A stretch of DNA of 64,000 bases from Candidatus Methanophagales archaeon (lineage in GTDB: Archaea; Halobacteriota; Syntropharchaeia; Alkanophagales; Methanospirareceae), in NCBI GenBank assembly GCA_024699715.1, contig JANPRD010000007.1, positions 1 to 64,000 of the forward strand. The letters are read 5' to 3'. Of this stretch, positions 26,248-35,587 are shown in pieces. Position 1 is the first letter of the stretch. Each line of letters begins with the position of its first letter. The notes below the pieces were generated by a model. That model was not told the DNA's origin, did no database searches, and saw only the letters and a list, made by a program, of their open reading frames with translations. A program made the translations under genes and the position numbers.

Positions 26248-27348
26248 CTATCTATTGAGATTCGCATAAACTTTCTCCATCATCTCAACTACTTCATCCC
26301 AAGAATGAACTTTTGGCGCATCTTTCGGACTTTTCAACGCCTCCTTCACCGCTTCCGCAAGGTTCCTCGCATCATAATCCCTGAAAATGTATCCATGACC
26401 TTTCACCCTGCTCCTCAAAGCCCTGCTCTCCGAAACAACAACCGTTTTGCCACGAGCCCACGCCTCCGAAAGAACGATTGAGAAAGCCTCCGTAAATTCT
26501 CCAATGCTCGGTATCACAACCACATCCGCAGCATCATAGGCAGCAATCTTCTCCTCCTCGCTCACAAATCCCAAGAAAAGAACGCTGTCTTGAACGCCTT
26601 TTTTCATCGCAAGCCCCTTCAATTCTTCAACATAACCCGCATCAGGACCTATAAAAACGGCAAAAGCATCCCGATACGCCCTTAATATCTCAGGCATCGC
26701 CTCCACTAACAATTGCGGACCCTTTAAAGGATGAATCCTATTCACAAACAGAATTATCTTCTTCCCAACTAACCCATACTTCCTTCTAAAATCTATCTTG
26801 GGCTTTAAATTGAAGTAATATTTCGGTATTCCGTCTGGAATGACAACAACATTACGCTTTATTTTCCTCACTAACTCAAAATCTATATCATTCTTCACAT
26901 GAACAATATCGGAAATTGCAGTGGAAATGAGGGATATGAGCTCTATAAACGCCATAAAAGGTCTCAAAAACCTCCTTGGATGCTTTAAAAGTGCGAGAGG
27001 CGTGAATACCGTCGCAACAACTGGCTTTTTTGAAATTTTTGCAGCGATTGTGAATAAGAAGGTGAATATATCATCCGTTGAAATCACATGAACAATGTCA
27101 AAATGCGAGAGTTTCGGAATTTTCAGGGGAATTTCAACTCTGAATGCAACAAATGCAGACTTTATTCGCTCAACTTCAAACCCCTCGCCCTTTTTTGTAT
27201 GATTTATTCGCTCACCGCTCGGCGTTCTGTCCGTCGTGAAAACTTTAACGAAATGCCCTCTCTCCGCTAAACCCCTCGCCAACTCGTAAACTGTCTGCTC
27301 CCTCCCGCCTCGCACACCAAAGTAAGGTGCGACGATTGCAATCTTCAT
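26248..27348 (-). CDS. Glycosyltransferase, GT4 family
   Basis: A 366-residue GT-B enzyme. It opens with MKIAIVAPYFGVRGGREQTV, the GGxE-like acceptor motif, and has IPDGIPKYYF, LFVNRIHPLKGPQLLVEAM and PSIGEFTEAFSIVLSEAWAR (EX7E) in the donor domain. Start at 27348 lies four bases after the stop of the upstream GT2 gene; a TTG is in frame 12 bases earlier. It is the last of a three-gene glycosyltransferase run (29652 to 26248). Confidence 0.87.
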   Translation of the reverse strand: MKIAIVAPYFGVRGGREQTVYELARGLAERGHFVKVFTTDRTPSGERINHTKKGEGFEVERIKSAFVAFRVEIPLKIPKLSHFDIVHVISTDDIFTFLFTIAAKISKKPVVATVFTPLALLKHPRRFLRPFMAFIELISLISTAISDIVHVKNDIDFELVRKIKRNVVVIPDGIPKYYFNLKPKIDFRRKYGLVGKKIILFVNRIHPLKGPQLLVEAMPEILRAYRDAFAVFIGPDAGYVEELKGLAMKKGVQDSVLFLGFVSEEEKIAAYDAADVVVIPSIGEFTEAFSIVLSEAWARGKTVVVSESRALRSRVKGHGYIFRDYDARNLAEAVKEALKSPKDAPKVHSWDEVVEMMEKVYANLNR

Positions 27349-27352
27349 TTGA

Positions 27353-28360
27353 CTATGCAACTACTACTGCTTCAAACCTTTTGAACCTGCTTCTCAAGTA
27401 TTTAACCGTGAGACCCAACGATTTCACAATGAAACCCCGCTCAAACAACTCTTTATCGCTCACAACTCTCTGCTTTTGTATCTCTCTCCTCTTCCTTACG
27501 AGATTTCTCATATTTCTCAAAACCCATACTAATGCCTTAACATCGCTCAAAGCGAGTGAAGGATTTCTGAATAGTAAGAAAAAGATGGATGCGAATTCAA
27601 AAAGGAGTCTTAATGGCAAATATAAAATCAGATTCCTGAATTCATAGCACTTTATCATTGAAGCGATTGTGTTTTTCTGTCTGTGGAAGAGCAATTTACC
27701 ATTTTTAAATGTGCCACTTCCCTTGTGAAGCACGACGGAGCGAGGCGAGAAATAGACCTCATAGCCCAAAAGACGAGCACGCCAGCACAAATCCGTCTCT
27801 TCAAAGTAGAAAAAGTAGTCCTCGTCAAAGCCGTTAAGGCGTTCAAAGAGTTCCTTGCGGACAAAAAGCGCTGCTCCTTTACCTGCGAAAATCGGCGTCG
27901 GCTCTTTTGGCTCTTCCATGAAGAAGGAATTCTCAACGGGAAGCCCAAGAACGCTTATGCAATGTCCTGTGCTGTCCGCAACGCTCGGCTCTGCGAGAAG
28001 CCTCAAATTCGCCTGCACAATCCCAATTTCGGGATTCTCAAATAACTTCGCAGGCTCTTCTAACCAGCGAGCATCTACCACCGTGTCGTTGTCAAGTAGC
28101 ACCACTATTTCACCATCGCAAGCCTTCAGACCCTTGTTCTTCCCAACACCTCCAAGATTCCTCGGATTCCTCACAGCTTTCACAGGATATTTTGAGCAAA
28201 TGTATTCGTAACTGCCATCTGTTGAACCATTATCAAGGAAAATTATCTCAAAATTATCATATTTGGTGTTTAAAACAGATGCTAAACATCTATCAAGTAA
28301 TTCACCAAGCTTCTCTTTACCGTTCCAATTCGCTATGATTATTGAAAATTTCGGTCCCAT
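27353..28360 (-). CDS. Glycosyltransferase, GT2 family (rhamnosyltransferase-like)
   Basis: A family 2 GT-A enzyme of about 335 residues. It has FSIIIANWNGKEKL, LDNGSTDGSYEYI, and DNDTVVDARWLEEP, then the GFDEDYFFYFEETDLCWRAR region typical of rhamnosyltransferase-like GT2 proteins. A hydrophobic stretch near the C-terminus (LRLLFEFASIFFLLF) may be membrane-bound. The start is uncertain: ATG at 28360 directly before the core, or TTG at 28426, which would add an acidic 22-residue extension. Confidence 0.85.
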   Translation of the reverse strand: MGPKFSIIIANWNGKEKLGELLDRCLASVLNTKYDNFEIIFLDNGSTDGSYEYICSKYPVKAVRNPRNLGGVGKNKGLKACDGEIVVLLDNDTVVDARWLEEPAKLFENPEIGIVQANLRLLAEPSVADSTGHCISVLGLPVENSFFMEEPKEPTPIFAGKGAALFVRKELFERLNGFDEDYFFYFEETDLCWRARLLGYEVYFSPRSVVLHKGSGTFKNGKLLFHRQKNTIASMIKCYEFRNLILYLPLRLLFEFASIFFLLFRNPSLALSDVKALVWVLRNMRNLVRKRREIQKQRVVSDKELFERGFIVKSLGLTVKYLRSRFKRFEAVVVA

Positions 28361-28503
28361 TTCGCCACTTCTCTCCACCACTTCCTCTCCCTCTAATTCC
28401 TCTGTTGCATTCTCATTTTTCTTCAACTGCTACCTCTTCCTACCTCTTCCTTACTCTGCTTCCCCTCCCGTCTTTTCCTTTCCACTAACCCTCTTTCTTC
28501 GCT

Positions 28504-29652
28504 TCAGTTCCTCTTTTCTCTTTCCCCTTTTAGCTCTGTGAGCAGTTCGCACCACTTCCTCGCAACAGACTCCCACCTTAAATCCTCCGGTGGCTCGTAT
28601 TCTCTTCTATGCTCAAAGACATCAACTAATGCATCTCTCAGCGAAGGAACGCTTCTCGGCTGCACGAATCTTGTCCCTGCATATTTCCGAAGGCTCTCCC
28701 GCAGACCTCCGACATCTGATGCGATTATCGGCATGCCGAATGACATTCCGATGTGTGCGACACCGCTCTGCGAAGCCCTTGTGTAAGGCACTACAAGCAC
28801 ATCCGCAGCAGAGAAGAAAAGTGCTGCTTCCGCATCGCTCACATATCTCGCAACCACGCTAATTCGCTCCCTCCGCTCTGAACGCATTGCGAGTTGCACA
28901 GCCTCCTTGTCTTCCCATGTCTCTCCAACAATTAAAAGGCGAGAACGCTCCGCAATCTCCTCGGGAAGACGCTCAAACGCACTCAACAAATACTTCACAC
29001 CCTTGTATGGTCGGAGCAAGCCGAAGAAAAGAATCACGAAATCCTCTTTTATGCCGAGAGAAGCCCTCGCCTCCTCTTTCGGAAGCTTCTCGTAATGGTC
29101 GTAGATGCCATGCGGAATTACCGCTATCTTCTCACGCTTTATTCCGTAAATCCTGCTTATAATCTCCCTATCTGCCTCCGAATGAACGACAAAATGCGCC
29201 GCAAACTCTCTTATTGCCCATCCCATCACCCTTGAATATGCCCTTATCGGCAGAATTGAATGCTCAAAAGGGTCTACAACCTCGTGAAATTCTATTATTA
29301 TTGGCTTTTTTCCCATTAATAGTTCAATCGCAAGATACATGTGTGCAACGCTTGAAGTCCACCATTCAAGGATTACCGCATCCGCTTTCCTCGCAATCTC
29401 CACTGCTTTCAGCCATGTGAGCGGATTATACCAGTCAAGAATCTCATGAACTTCCACATTTTCACCGAATTTCAGCGATGAAAGACCCTTCCCGACACGC
29501 TTCCATCCCGGAAATAAAATTTTAGGCAGCATCTCCCTGAAAAGTATCGCCTTTACTTCCGCAAATTCCGCTAACGCATTTGAAAGTCTTATCGTGAAGT
29601 AACTTATTCCTGAGAGAAATCTCGTTGAAGGTCCTACAATCGCAACTTTCAT
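28504..29652 (-). CDS. Glycosyltransferase, GT4 family
   Basis: A 382-residue GT-B enzyme beginning MKVAIVGPSTRFLSGISYFT. The donor domain has IPHGIYDHYEKL, LFFGLLRPYKGVKYLLSAFE and the SGVAHIGMSFGMPIIASDVGG motif. ATG 29652 has ggagg at the right spacing; a GTG two codons earlier is less likely. It heads the three-gene run of glycosyltransferases at the right edge of the glycan island. Confidence 0.87.
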   Translation of the reverse strand: MKVAIVGPSTRFLSGISYFTIRLSNALAEFAEVKAILFREMLPKILFPGWKRVGKGLSSLKFGENVEVHEILDWYNPLTWLKAVEIARKADAVILEWWTSSVAHMYLAIELLMGKKPIIIEFHEVVDPFEHSILPIRAYSRVMGWAIREFAAHFVVHSEADREIISRIYGIKREKIAVIPHGIYDHYEKLPKEEARASLGIKEDFVILFFGLLRPYKGVKYLLSAFERLPEEIAERSRLLIVGETWEDKEAVQLAMRSERRERISVVARYVSDAEAALFFSAADVLVVPYTRASQSGVAHIGMSFGMPIIASDVGGLRESLRKYAGTRFVQPRSVPSLRDALVDVFEHRREYEPPEDLRWESVARKWCELLTELKGEREKRN

Positions 29653-29744
29653 TTTCACCCTCCTTTACCTCTCCCAGAGGCTCGGCGAACTTGCCACCTG
29701 TCCCGTCACTAACAAGAAGAAAAGGAGAAGAGAAAACTTAAGCG

Positions 29745-31256
29745 ATGTCGTCGGGTGAAATCACCGCTGCGGAAATGGCTGCTTTGGATGAAAATTGCAA
29801 GGCATTCGGGCTTTCTACGCTTCAACTGATGGAGAACGCTGGCTCTGCCGTCGCCAAAGAAATCGCAAGAAGGTTCAAAGCGGGGAGCGTGCTTGTCCTC
29901 GCAGGTAAAGGTAATAATGGTGGCGATGGCTTCGTCGCTGCGAGGCATCTGCTCTCTCTCGGCTTTCGTGTGCGTGTCGTCCTCGTGGGTCGTGAGCGAG
30001 ACATACGAACGGAAGAGGCGAGACGCAACTACGAGATTTTGAAGGAATGCGGTTGTCCCTGCGAGGAAATTTCAGACGCTTCAGCGTTGAGACGGCGTTG
30101 CGAGGAATTACTGGCAGATGCAGACATCGTTGTTGATGCGATATTCGGCACAGGCTTCAAAGGAGTGCCTCGTGAGCCTGAAGCCACCGCAATTGAGATA
30201 TTGAACGAGGCTCGCCGCCTCAAACGCATCGTTGTCGCTGTTGACATTCCTTCGGGCTTGGACGCTGACACGGGCGAAGCGGAGAAAGCGGAGAAGGCGG
30301 TGCATGCGAACCTCACGGTGACATTCCACAAGGCGAAGCCAGCATTAAAAGCGAAGAAGGATTTTGTCGGCGAGGTTGTCGTCGCTCCTATTGGAATTCC
30401 CCCTGCGTTTGAGAAACTCGCTGGCCCTGGAGATTTGCGCTCGGTGGTCAAAAAGCGAAGAAAGGAGAGCCACAAGGGCGAGCATGGTCGCATCTTGGTC
30501 GTTGGCGGTGGTCCTTTCGCAGGTGCTCCCGCACTCGCAGCACTCGCAGCACTCAGAGCAGGCGCCGACTGGGTGACCGTCGCAGCACCGAAGAGCGTCG
30601 CAAGCACAATCGCAAAATTCTCCCCAAATTTGATTGTAAAACCGCTGTCAGCGGACATTTTAGTTGAGGAAGATGTGCCAATTGTGAGGAATTTAGCGAA
30701 GAAGCATGATGTTTTGCTGATTGGAACGGGTCTTGGCGACGCTGAAGAGACGAAAAATGCGGTGAGAATGATTTTAGAGGGGGAGGAATGCGAGAAAGCA
30801 GTTGTGGATGCTGATGGTTTTTATGGTGTTCCGCTTCCTTTTGATGCGAAAAAGAAGAAGGTGATTCTGACGCCCCACGCAGGCGAGTTCTCAAAGATGG
30901 GCGTTGCGTTCAAAGCAAGCACACTTGAGGAGAAAGAGGCGTTTGTGCGTGAATTCTCGCTGAAGAACGGCGTAGTTACGCTGCTTAAGGGGCATATTGA
31001 CATCATTTCCGACGGCTCTCGCTTGAAAATAAACAAGAAAGGGAACGCAGGAATGACAGTTGGAGGCACTGGAGATGTTCTTGCGGGCATAACTTCGGCA
31101 TTTCTTGCGGTGAATGACGACGCTTTTAATGTTGCTGTCGCCTCTGCTTATGTTAGTGGTGCTGCTGGCGACCTCGCTTTCGCAGAGAAAGGAAACTGCC
31201 TCTTAGCGACGGATGTGATTGAGAAGATTCCTGCGGTTCTGAAGGACTTTTGCTGA
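29745..31256 (+). CDS. nnr: Bifunctional NAD(P)HX epimerase/dehydratase
   Basis: A 503-residue two-domain protein that repairs hydrated NAD(P)H. Residues 1-210 are the YjeF-N epimerase (GKGNNGGDGFVAARHL near 50, GTGFKGVPREPE near 135, VDIPSGLDADTGE near 160). Residues 225-503 are the ribokinase-like ADP-dependent dehydratase (GRILVVGGGPFAGAP, LTPHAGEFSKM, KKGNAGMTVGGTGDVLAG). Length and order match the fused archaeal form. It marks the return to the G+C-richer backbone after the glycan island. Confidence 0.93.
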   Translation: MSSGEITAAEMAALDENCKAFGLSTLQLMENAGSAVAKEIARRFKAGSVLVLAGKGNNGGDGFVAARHLLSLGFRVRVVLVGRERDIRTEEARRNYEILKECGCPCEEISDASALRRRCEELLADADIVVDAIFGTGFKGVPREPEATAIEILNEARRLKRIVVAVDIPSGLDADTGEAEKAEKAVHANLTVTFHKAKPALKAKKDFVGEVVVAPIGIPPAFEKLAGPGDLRSVVKKRRKESHKGEHGRILVVGGGPFAGAPALAALAALRAGADWVTVAAPKSVASTIAKFSPNLIVKPLSADILVEEDVPIVRNLAKKHDVLLIGTGLGDAEETKNAVRMILEGEECEKAVVDADGFYGVPLPFDAKKKKVILTPHAGEFSKMGVAFKASTLEEKEAFVREFSLKNGVVTLLKGHIDIISDGSRLKINKKGNAGMTVGGTGDVLAGITSAFLAVNDDAFNVAVASAYVSGAAGDLAFAEKGNCLLATDVIEKIPAVLKDFC

Positions 31257-31396
31257 TGAGGCTGACGAGGCTGATAGAGATTCCGTGAGCATTACACAAT
31301 TAGCAGCGGCAGAGCAGAGCGTCACGTCGTCGCAGAGGCAGTCGCTCAATTTGCCCACATCTTCCTCGTTTCATCCCCTCTTCTTTTCAAGAGAAC

Positions 31397-31405
31397 ATTT
31401 TTAAA
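31397..31405 (+). promoter_or_regulatory. TATA box upstream of Yip1-like gene
   Basis: atttttaaa about 35-40 nt before the GTG at 31438, with no other gene in the gap from 31257. Confidence 0.45.
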
Positions 31406-31437
31406 GGAGGCTTTCTAACACGAGTGTGGTGTGAAAA

Positions 31438-32109
31438 GTGTTGAGTGTGCTGGCAAATCCGGGCAAGTTTTTTGAGGAGCGAATGAAGAATGAGGAGCGT
31501 TTGGGCATTCCCGCCCTTATTGTCGTTCTCAGTGGTGCGGTAGGCGGCGTTAGTGCGTTTTTAATGACAAGCAAAACGATGGAAATTTTGGGCGAGATGA
31601 TGCGGATGCCTGCAGGAGCGGGCGGTGTATTCACTTCTGTGATGGCATTTGTCAGTGTCATCGGTGCGATTGTCTTCTCATTGCTTTTTTGGCTAATCAT
31701 TACTGCGATTTTCTATGGCATCTCCGCTATTTTCGGTGGCGAAGGCTCTTTCAAACGCACTCTTGAATTCGTCGGCTACGGCTACATCCCTACAATCTTC
31801 GCTGGAATCATCGGAGCAGCGCTCACTTACCATCTCGTTTCCACCCTTACGCTTCCTCACATTCCTGCGGGTGCGGAGCCGATGGAGGTTTCACGCATCG
31901 TTCAAGCATGGGCGCAAGGTCTGAAAAGGCATCCGATTTCTATGCTCTCCTCTGCCGTAGGCATCCTATTCACGCTTTGGAGCGCAAACATCTGGATATT
32001 CGCCGTGAAGCACGCAAGAGGCTTGACAACAAGAAATGCTCTGCTCACCGTCGGAATTCCTGTCGGCGCTTACATCGCTTACTCGCTATGTCAGTTGCTG
32101 CTTGCGTGA
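31438..32109 (+). CDS. Yip1-domain membrane protein
   Basis: A 223-residue protein with five or so hydrophobic segments. It begins VLANPGKFFEERMKNE, the usual opening of prokaryotic Yip1 family proteins, followed by ALIVVLSGAVGGVSAF and later GYIPTIFAGIIGAALTY. Function in archaea is unknown. Translation starts at GTG 31438 with ggtgtg upstream. It may be co-expressed with the exported protein and ABC transporter that follow. Confidence 0.75.
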   Translation: MLSVLANPGKFFEERMKNEERLGIPALIVVLSGAVGGVSAFLMTSKTMEILGEMMRMPAGAGGVFTSVMAFVSVIGAIVFSLLFWLIITAIFYGISAIFGGEGSFKRTLEFVGYGYIPTIFAGIIGAALTYHLVSTLTLPHIPAGAEPMEVSRIVQAWAQGLKRHPISMLSSAVGILFTLWSANIWIFAVKHARGLTTRNALLTVGIPVGAYIAYSLCQLLLA

Positions 32110-32161
32110 GCGTTAGCGGATGGAGATTGATTTGATGTTGTTTAAGAATGTGAATTGAAGG

Positions 32162-32197
32162 GAGGAAATTGAGGAAATTCGGGAAATTGAGGAAATG
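32162..32197 (+). repeat. Four 9-bp tandem units (GAGGAAATT type)
   Basis: Units gaggaaatt, gaggaaatt, cgggaaatt, gaggaaatg in a row just before the exported protein's start at 32216. It is purine-rich and in a leader position, so several units could mimic ribosome binding sites. Confidence 0.6.
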
Positions 32198-32215
32198 AGG
32201 GGAGAGGATGCGTGA

Positions 32216-33259
32216 ATGAGCGTGAAATTTGCTTTTCTGTTTGCATTCCTTTTCGTTGCAGTTTTCAGTAGTGCTTTAGTGGGAGGTCAGCAGGCAGCCG
32301 TTGCTGGAGCGGAGAGAAGTGAGCGGATACCCATTTCTGTCTCTGCATGCGATATGCGACCTGCGGTTTTCATGCCTCATGATGTTGGAACGGTCACAGT
32401 CACGCTCAAAAACGGTGCTGCGGAAGGCAATGTTCGCATCAAATCTGCGCATCTGCTCGGAAGAGAAGTGGAGGTGCTGAGCAAACCCTACTACAACATC
32501 GGCAGCCTCGCCCCCGGCGAGAGCCTCAACCTCACTTTTACTGTGAGAGCGCCGTTCAGCGACGGCATTTATTATCCGAAGCTGATTATTGAGACGGGGA
32601 GTGGCGAGACCGTCAGATATTCATTCCCGCTCCGTGTTGACAGTTCGGGAGTGAGCGTGAGCGTCGCAAGCATTCCTGAAGAAGTTATAAGTGGTGAGCG
32701 AGCATTGCTGAAAATTGCGGTGGGGAATGCCCGTCCAAACGAAGTCGCAGGCGTGAAAATCAGAGCAGAGGTCGCAAACGGCAGCGGTGAAGTCGTCCCT
32801 TCTGAAATTTTCATCGGCTCGCTCTCACCTGACGAGAAGAAGATTGTTGCGTTGAATTTCACGCCGCATGCCGAGGGAATGCACACGCTCTCACTCTTTC
32901 TCTCGTTCAAAAATGGCGTTAACGCCCACACCTCAGAATTGAGCGTGCATTTGGTTTCCGCTGCGAAGAAGCGACCTGAACTCGTCATTTCTGGGATTGA
33001 ATGCGAGTTTGATGCGGAAATTAACGCATACAAAATCACAGGCGACATCAGCAACGCAGGACTTTCAGCAGCGAAGGGCGTTGTTATGCGAATTGGCGAG
33101 GGCGATGGCTTTTCCGCCGCATATCCATACCCATCCTACTTCGTCGGCTCGCTCAACCCTGACGACTTCAGCAGCTTTGAACTTGATGTCCGCATCTTCT
33201 CCAACACCTCCTCCAACGCTCCTCCAATGCCCCTCCAAAGCATCCTCCACAACCGCTGA
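32216..33259 (+). CDS. Exported CARDB/NEW3-like protein (COG1361), N-terminal part
   Basis: A secreted protein with a signal peptide (residues 1-28: FAFLFAFLFVAVFSSALVGG). The rest is beta-rich with repeated domains of about 110 residues: VTVTLKNGAAEGNVRI, SLAPGESLNLTFTVRAP, then ALLKIAVGNARPNEVAGVKI and SLSPDEKKIVALNFTPHAEG. This layout is that of COG1361 'S-layer-like' proteins, which in archaea usually precede MacB-type ABC transporters, as here. The frame is lost near 33200-33259; the membrane anchor continues in another frame to 33476. Confidence 0.75.
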   Translation: MSVKFAFLFAFLFVAVFSSALVGGQQAAVAGAERSERIPISVSACDMRPAVFMPHDVGTVTVTLKNGAAEGNVRIKSAHLLGREVEVLSKPYYNIGSLAPGESLNLTFTVRAPFSDGIYYPKLIIETGSGETVRYSFPLRVDSSGVSVSVASIPEEVISGERALLKIAVGNARPNEVAGVKIRAEVANGSGEVVPSEIFIGSLSPDEKKIVALNFTPHAEGMHTLSLFLSFKNGVNAHTSELSVHLVSAAKKRPELVISGIECEFDAEINAYKITGDISNAGLSAAKGVVMRIGEGDGFSAAYPYPSYFVGSLNPDDFSSFELDVRIFSNTSSNAPPMPLQSILHNR

Positions 33260-33476
33260 AAACACCGAGAAGGGAGAAGTGAGCATTCCAATCGTAATTG
33301 AGTTCAAAGACGAGGATGGAAATACTTTCAAAAAGACGGAATATGTGAAAGTGAAGCTTTCAGAGCAAGAAGAGTGGGAAACTTCAGCGGAAATATCTCC
33401 TCTTTTGATTGCTATTCTTGTAATTATCGCTGCTCTCATCTCGCTATTCATCATTTATTCGTGGAAAAAGCGGTGA
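33240..33476 (+). CDS. Exported CARDB/NEW3-like protein, C-terminal part (frameshifted)
   Basis: Continues the protein above in the +1 frame: TTAENTEKGEVSIPIVIEF, then DEDGNTFKKTEYVKVKLSEQ, a C-terminal transmembrane helix (ISPLLIAILVIIAALISLFI) and a basic KKR end. That gives the whole protein an outside domain with one C-terminal anchor. The coordinates give the homologous part; no start codon is implied. The ABC ATPase gene starts six bases after the stop. Confidence 0.7.
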   Translation, partial: ASSTTAENTEKGEVSIPIVIEFKDEDGNTFKKTEYVKVKLSEQEEWETSAEISPLLIAILVIIAALISLFIIYSWKKR

Positions 33477-33482
33477 AAAAGG

Positions 33483-34289
33483 ATGAATTCCGCTCAACCT
33501 CAAGAGGCGGTGCGTTTAGTGGAAGTGACGAAAATTTACAGAATGCCGAGGGGGAGCGTGAAAGCGTTAGACAGGGTGAATTTGAGCATTTCCGCAGGCG
33601 ATTTTATATCAATAATGGGACCTTCAGGTTCTGGAAAATCCACTCTGCTGAATATTATCGGCTGTTTGGATGTGCCTACGAGTGGAGAAGTTTTCATTGC
33701 GGGTAAAAATGTCAGTAAGTTGAGCGAGAGCGGGCGAACAAGGATAAGAAGGGAAAAAATAGGCTTTGTGTTCCAGCAATTCAATCTCATTCCGACACTC
33801 ACCGCACTTGAAAATATTGCATTTCCGATGCTTTTGCGAGGCGAGCGGAGGCACGAGGAGAAGAGCAGGGCGTTGCTGCGAGCGGTCGGACTGAGCGAAG
33901 AATTAGGCGAGCATAAACCTGCGGAGTTGAGCGGAGGAGAGCAGCAAAGGGTTGCAATCGCTCGTGCCTTGGCGAACGACCCTGAAATCATCCTCGCAGA
34001 TGAGCCTACGGGCAACCTTGACACGAAAACGAGCAGGGAAATCATGGGACTGCTCAAAGCACTGAACGAACGAGGTAAAACAATTGTTGTGGTGACGCAT
34101 GACCCGCTTGTGGCGAGCCTCACGAGAAGGACGCTGCGAATGCTCGACGGCAGAATTCTTTCTGACGGCGGTGCAACTGACAGCGGTGAAACTTACAGCG
34201 GTGAATCTGACAGCGGAGAAATTGACAGCGGAGCGACCGAGCGGAGCGACAGAGAAGAGGAGTGGAAAGCACAGACAGAGACATTCTGA
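33483..34289 (+). CDS. ABC transporter ATP-binding protein (MacB/LolD-like)
   Basis: A 268-residue ATPase. Walker A is GPSGSGKSTLLNIIG near residue 43, the LolD-type Q-loop is FVFQQFNLIPTLTALENI, the signature is LSGGEQQRVAIARAL, Walker B is IILADEPTGNLD, and the switch His is VVVTHD. After the domain ends (about residue 225) comes a tail of about 40 residues of repeated D/Y-S-G-E units, which is not usual for the family. With the following FtsX/MacB permease it should form a mechanotransmission-type transporter, possibly with the exported protein just upstream. Confidence 0.92.
   Translation: MNSAQPQEAVRLVEVTKIYRMPRGSVKALDRVNLSISAGDFISIMGPSGSGKSTLLNIIGCLDVPTSGEVFIAGKNVSKLSESGRTRIRREKIGFVFQQFNLIPTLTALENIAFPMLLRGERRHEEKSRALLRAVGLSEELGEHKPAELSGGEQQRVAIARALANDPEIILADEPTGNLDTKTSREIMGLLKALNERGKTIVVVTHDPLVASLTRRTLRMLDGRILSDGGATDSGETYSGESDSGEIDSGATERSDREEEWKAQTETF
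34161..34235 (+). repeat. Five 15-bp tandem repeats in the ABC ATPase tail
   Basis: In-frame units of the type (t/a)ctgacagcggtgaa, five in a row, coding for SDGGA, TDSGE, TYSGE, SDSGE, IDSGA. They extend the C-terminus of the ABC ATPase beyond its domain. Confidence 0.85.
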
Positions 34290-34307
34290 AGATGTGCAGG
34301 GAGAGAA

Positions 34308-35465
34308 ATGAGGGCGGTTTTTCTGCGTTTTGCTCTTCGCAACCTTGCGAGGCACAAATTCCGCTCCACTCTCGCAGTCGTTGGTATTGTAATTGGCGTT
34401 ATTGCCATTTCTTCGCTCGGCATCCTCGGAAACAGCATAAAACTCTCGTTCTCGGAGGCATTTTCAGCGGTGGGAAACGAGTTAGTTGTGCATCCGAAAA
34501 GCGAAAGCACGATTTCAGAGAAAGTTTTGCGGGAGGTTGAGCGAGCATCGGGAGCGGGAAGCGAGGTCATTCCTGTGAGGCAGCGAACTGAGCTTGTGGA
34601 TTTCGGTGCGGAGAAAAAGCCTGTCGTCGTTTACGGGTTGAGGAGCGAGGACATCCCGCTACTCTTGGAACTGGAGGAAGGTCGCCTACTGAAGCGAGGC
34701 TCTTCAAATTGCCTGCTCGGCTCCGAAATTGCTGAAGAGCACGATTTGAATGTGGGTGAGCGTTTGCGTGTCGGAACGCAAGAGTTGAGAATCGCAGGCA
34801 TCCTGAAGGAGCGAGGTCTCGGCTTTGACATAAACCCCGACTATGCGGTCGTCGTTGAGGCGAAGGCATTCGTAAGACTTTTCAACGCCTCACTTTCAGC
34901 AGCGGGGAAGGAAGGCTACAACTTCCTGATTGTGCGTGTGAATCGCTTGGAGGATGTTGAACGAGTGAAGTCAGCGATAGAAAGTCGCCTGAACAAGCGA
35001 GAGAAGCGAGTTTCTGTGCTTGACTTGAAGCGTCTGATGGAGTCTTTTAATGAGGCATTCGCAAAAATTTCAACATTCTTGCTTGGTATTGGGGCAGTTT
35101 CTTTGCTCGTGGCAGGCGTGAGCATTCTGAATGTGATGATGATGTCTGTTGTTGAGCGAACGAAAGAGATTGGAATCATGCGTGCAATCGGAACTTCAAG
35201 GGCAGGCGTCCTACGCATGTTCCTCTACGAGTCCCTTCTACTTGGCTTCGCAGGCAGCGCAATCGGCGGCGTCCTCAGCTTCGGCGGCGGCTTCCTCATC
35301 CTTTCCTTCTGGATGCAGCAGACTTCATACTTGCTCGCCCCTTCGTCCATTCTTTGCATCTTCTTCGGCATCGCATTCGGCATCGCAACAAGCGTCCTGT
35401 CAGGGCTTTACCCCGCTTGGCGAGCCTCAACGCTCAATCCGATAGAGGCACTTCGCCACGAATGA
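34308..35465 (+). CDS. MacB/FtsX-type ABC transporter permease
   Basis: A 385-residue permease. An N-terminal TM helix (FRSTLAVVGIVIGVIAISSLGIL) is followed by a periplasm-side MacB_PCD domain (about 45-240) and three C-terminal TM helices (FLLGIGAVSLLVAGVSIL, SLLLGFAGSAIGGVLSF, ILCIFFGIAFGIATSVLSG). SVVERTKEIGIMRAIGTSR near residue 275 and the end YPAWRASTLNPIEALRHE are hallmarks of the FtsX/MacB family. It forms an operon with the ATPase, 18 bases apart. Confidence 0.92.
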   Translation: MRAVFLRFALRNLARHKFRSTLAVVGIVIGVIAISSLGILGNSIKLSFSEAFSAVGNELVVHPKSESTISEKVLREVERASGAGSEVIPVRQRTELVDFGAEKKPVVVYGLRSEDIPLLLELEEGRLLKRGSSNCLLGSEIAEEHDLNVGERLRVGTQELRIAGILKERGLGFDINPDYAVVVEAKAFVRLFNASLSAAGKEGYNFLIVRVNRLEDVERVKSAIESRLNKREKRVSVLDLKRLMESFNEAFAKISTFLLGIGAVSLLVAGVSILNVMMMSVVERTKEIGIMRAIGTSRAGVLRMFLYESLLLGFAGSAIGGVLSFGGGFLILSFWMQQTSYLLAPSSILCIFFGIAFGIATSVLSGLYPAWRASTLNPIEALRHE

Positions 35466-35587
35466 ATTCTGCTCTTTGCTCCCTCACGCTTGTGTGCGGG
35501 TAAGGAGAAGCAGATGCGAAGTTTTAAGGAAAGGGAGCGTGAAATGGAGCGAAGAGGCGGAAGCAAATAAGGGGGGCGAAAGAGGAA

